A stretch of 35,375 nucleotides of DNA from Flavobacteriaceae bacterium (GTDB taxonomy: Bacteria > Bacteroidota > Bacteroidia > Flavobacteriales > Flavobacteriaceae): NCBI GenBank assembly GCA_021151665.1, contig JAGKWW010000029.1:1-35375 (forward strand), read 5' to 3'. Shown here one piece after another: positions 33,639 to 35,375 of this stretch. The notes under the pieces are model-generated. The model was not told the origin of the DNA. It made no database searches and worked only from the letters and a program-made list of their open reading frames with translations. Numbering within the stretch: position 1 is the stretch's first letter; the number at the start of each line of letters is the position of its first letter. Both the position numbers and the translations under genes were made by a program.

Positions 33639-33751
33639 TAATCATTCGTAAAATTCATTCGATATGTTAAAATACTGCACTGTAATTTAACGAAATAAGA
33701 TTAAAGTTATATTAGCAAAATATCCGTGGAACCATTCCGCGATATGCTGCT

Positions 33752-35375
33752 ATGAAAACCAAACTAAGAAATAACTACAGGCATAAGCGTGCAGTGTTGC
33801 TATTTAAAGCGGCTACCGCTGTCTTCGCCTTCCTGTTTCATTATGTTGCCGTAGGGCAGAACCCATTTTCCCTAACCCTGACGAAGACCGACCAAAACTG
33901 CCCGGGAAACGGTTCGCTTAGCTTTACCACTTCGGGAGGGCTGCCAGGCGCTCCGGTAACATATCGCGTGTATCTGTTGCCCGATACCGTCAATCCTGTA
34001 GCGGTAACAACTAACCCGTCTGTACAAGGGCTCAATGCCGGCAGTTTTTCTGTAACGGCTACTCAGGGAACCGGAAGTGGCGCCCTAACCGATACTAAAA
34101 CCATTGTAATCGCCAATACTTTTGTTCCGCTTACCTATTCACTAACGGGGCACGACGCAACCTGTGGCCCAAACGGAAAGATAGACGTAAGCGTTAATTC
34201 CGGCACGGCGTCGAGCTACGAGATTATGACAGGGCCCGTTATCCGGCCACCACAATCTTCCCCGTCGCTCACGGGCCTTCCCGGCGGTGTGTACCAGGTA
34301 CGGGTGACAGACAATTGCGGAAACGGGATAGTCGTCACACACACGGTGTTCTCTCAGGGCCCTATACTTTCAGTATCGCCCGGTGGCAGCCCTTCACCGG
34401 TATTGCCCGGATGTTTTCTGGTAGCCCGCCGGCACACCATATCCGTTAGTAACCAAACACCAATAGTATATCCGCTCAGCCTGCAGTGGATCCTCTATCC
34501 GCCCGATGGCAGCCCCGCAGTTATTGCAAACCAAACACTTACCACCGGCCCAACCAACGATGCTATCATTAATCATACATTTCCTCTTTACTATGATACC
34601 GATTATTACTACGACCTTATTGTAACCGATCCGTGCGGAAATACCTATAGTTCTGCCCATAACCTAATTCACGCTGTTTTTACGGCGGGTGCCACCGGTG
34701 GACAGGCCGATTGCGGAAGAAAATTTCTAAAGATCGCTTTTGATAATGTGGTCCTTCCCTGTACGATAAACTTTACCTCTTTTCCGACCGGGTTCGACCC
34801 TGCCACATTTAACCCTTTACATCCCGGCCCGTTCAGCAGTGTCGAGGTTGCCTACGGAGGACAAACGATGCCGGTGCCCTGGGGGAATTACGCCTTCACT
34901 GCGACCGATGCCTGCGGAAGGTCGTTCTCGGCAACAATACATCTGATTCCACCTATCGTATTGCCCGAGTCGGTAGGTTTTAACGGCGATTGTGCCACCG
35001 GCCTGGGGAGTATACGCTCACGGATTAATGACTTTACCCTTGCAACAGCTATCATAACTGCGGCGCCGCCTGCTTTCCTCGCCATGCATTCGGTATCCTA
35101 CGACGTATCTGCTTTCATCGATGGCCCGGATGGCCTTAAACTGGAAGGCATGCCACCGGGAGTTTATACAATAACGCTTATAGATGAGTGCGGCAACACC
35201 TATCCACCCGAGGTCATTACCGTACCACCTTACACAGGCGGAACCTTTGGCGGCAATGTTCGTCCCGACTGCATATCCGGAAAAAGTACGCTCAGGCTTA
35301 CGGGCAACCCGCTTCCGCTTTCGGCCGTTACTATTACCGGTGCCCCCGCCGACGCTCCCTTTACAACCCCTTATG
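33752..35375 (+). CDS. Second SprB-like modular adhesin, 3' end outside the window
   Basis: The frame is open from the ATG at 33752 to the window edge (541 codons, no stop), so the C-terminus is missing. A long basic n-region (MKTKLRNNYRHKR) precedes the signal helix AVLLFKAATAVFAFLFHYVAVGQ. The modules match the upstream protein one for one: LTKTDQNCPGNGSLSF...YRVYLLPDT, TGPVIRPPQSS...GVYQVRVTDNCGNG, LIVTDPCGN, GFDPATFNPLHPGPF, YAFTATDACGR and YTITLIDECGN. A T9SS sorting domain is expected beyond the edge. It is a tandem paralogue, probably diverged in ligand binding. Confidence 0.85.
   Translation, partial: MKTKLRNNYRHKRAVLLFKAATAVFAFLFHYVAVGQNPFSLTLTKTDQNCPGNGSLSFTTSGGLPGAPVTYRVYLLPDTVNPVAVTTNPSVQGLNAGSFSVTATQGTGSGALTDTKTIVIANTFVPLTYSLTGHDATCGPNGKIDVSVNSGTASSYEIMTGPVIRPPQSSPSLTGLPGGVYQVRVTDNCGNGIVVTHTVFSQGPILSVSPGGSPSPVLPGCFLVARRHTISVSNQTPIVYPLSLQWILYPPDGSPAVIANQTLTTGPTNDAIINHTFPLYYDTDYYYDLIVTDPCGNTYSSAHNLIHAVFTAGATGGQADCGRKFLKIAFDNVVLPCTINFTSFPTGFDPATFNPLHPGPFSSVEVAYGGQTMPVPWGNYAFTATDACGRSFSATIHLIPPIVLPESVGFNGDCATGLGSIRSRINDFTLATAIITAAPPAFLAMHSVSYDVSAFIDGPDGLKLEGMPPGVYTITLIDECGNTYPPEVITVPPYTGGTFGGNVRPDCISGKSTLRLTGNPLPLSAVTITGAPADAPFTTPY

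Overview
The window looks like chromosomal DNA of a Bacteroidetes, most likely a Flavobacteriaceae (Flavobacterium-like) species. The evidence is three T9SS cargo proteins (one type A and one type B C-terminal domain, plus a truncated homologue), many short lipoproteins, a fused IcmF-type mutase, DUF3810, DUF4197, DUF1543 and DUF4268 families, few Shine-Dalgarno sequences, and repeated TAnnTTTG promoter -7 boxes. No rRNA, tRNA, IS element, prophage or CRISPR array was seen. The organism assignment rests on family knowledge, not on a search.

Layout. 21-6026: a two-domain glycosyltransferase, a small lipoprotein, a DUF1543 protein, a T9SS type A secreted protein, a 39-residue membrane miniprotein and a lipoprotein. 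6106-10280: fused B12-dependent acyl-CoA mutase (icmF) and a two-lobed VOC/glyoxalase protein. 10395-13467: a small ORF overlapping a nucleotidyltransferase-fold gene (toxin-antitoxin-like pair), a RarD-type transporter, and two tandem DUF4197 genes. 13685-19659: secreted thioredoxin-like protein, BtuF-like binding protein without signal peptide, pyrF, prfA, a DUF6265 lipoprotein, pepD, and a DUF433/DUF5615 toxin-antitoxin pair. 19766-25037: DUF3810 putative membrane metalloprotease, then a same-strand run of ECF sigma factor, four-helix membrane protein, TraB/GumN protein and TonB-receptor-like outer-membrane protein. 25038-28314: PlsC-like acyltransferase with odd motifs, CoA pyrophosphatase, DUF4268, FAS1 protein, and a small AT-rich island holding an immunity-like gene and the broken 3' end of another gene. 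28315-30087: rpsA with a long leader. 30390-35375: two tandem modular SprB-like adhesins; the second runs off the window.

Working together. Most of the window is core metabolism and translation (pyrF, prfA, rpsA, pepD, icmF, CoA pyrophosphatase) interleaved with cell-surface genes. The sigma to TonB-like run could be an envelope-stress or surface-remodelling unit. The items most worth a second look are the decayed toxin/immunity remnant beside rpsA, the nucleotidyltransferase gene pair, two genes whose predicted transcription start falls on the start codon, the long rpsA leader with alternative hairpins, and two short tandem repeats that abut or supply gene ends.
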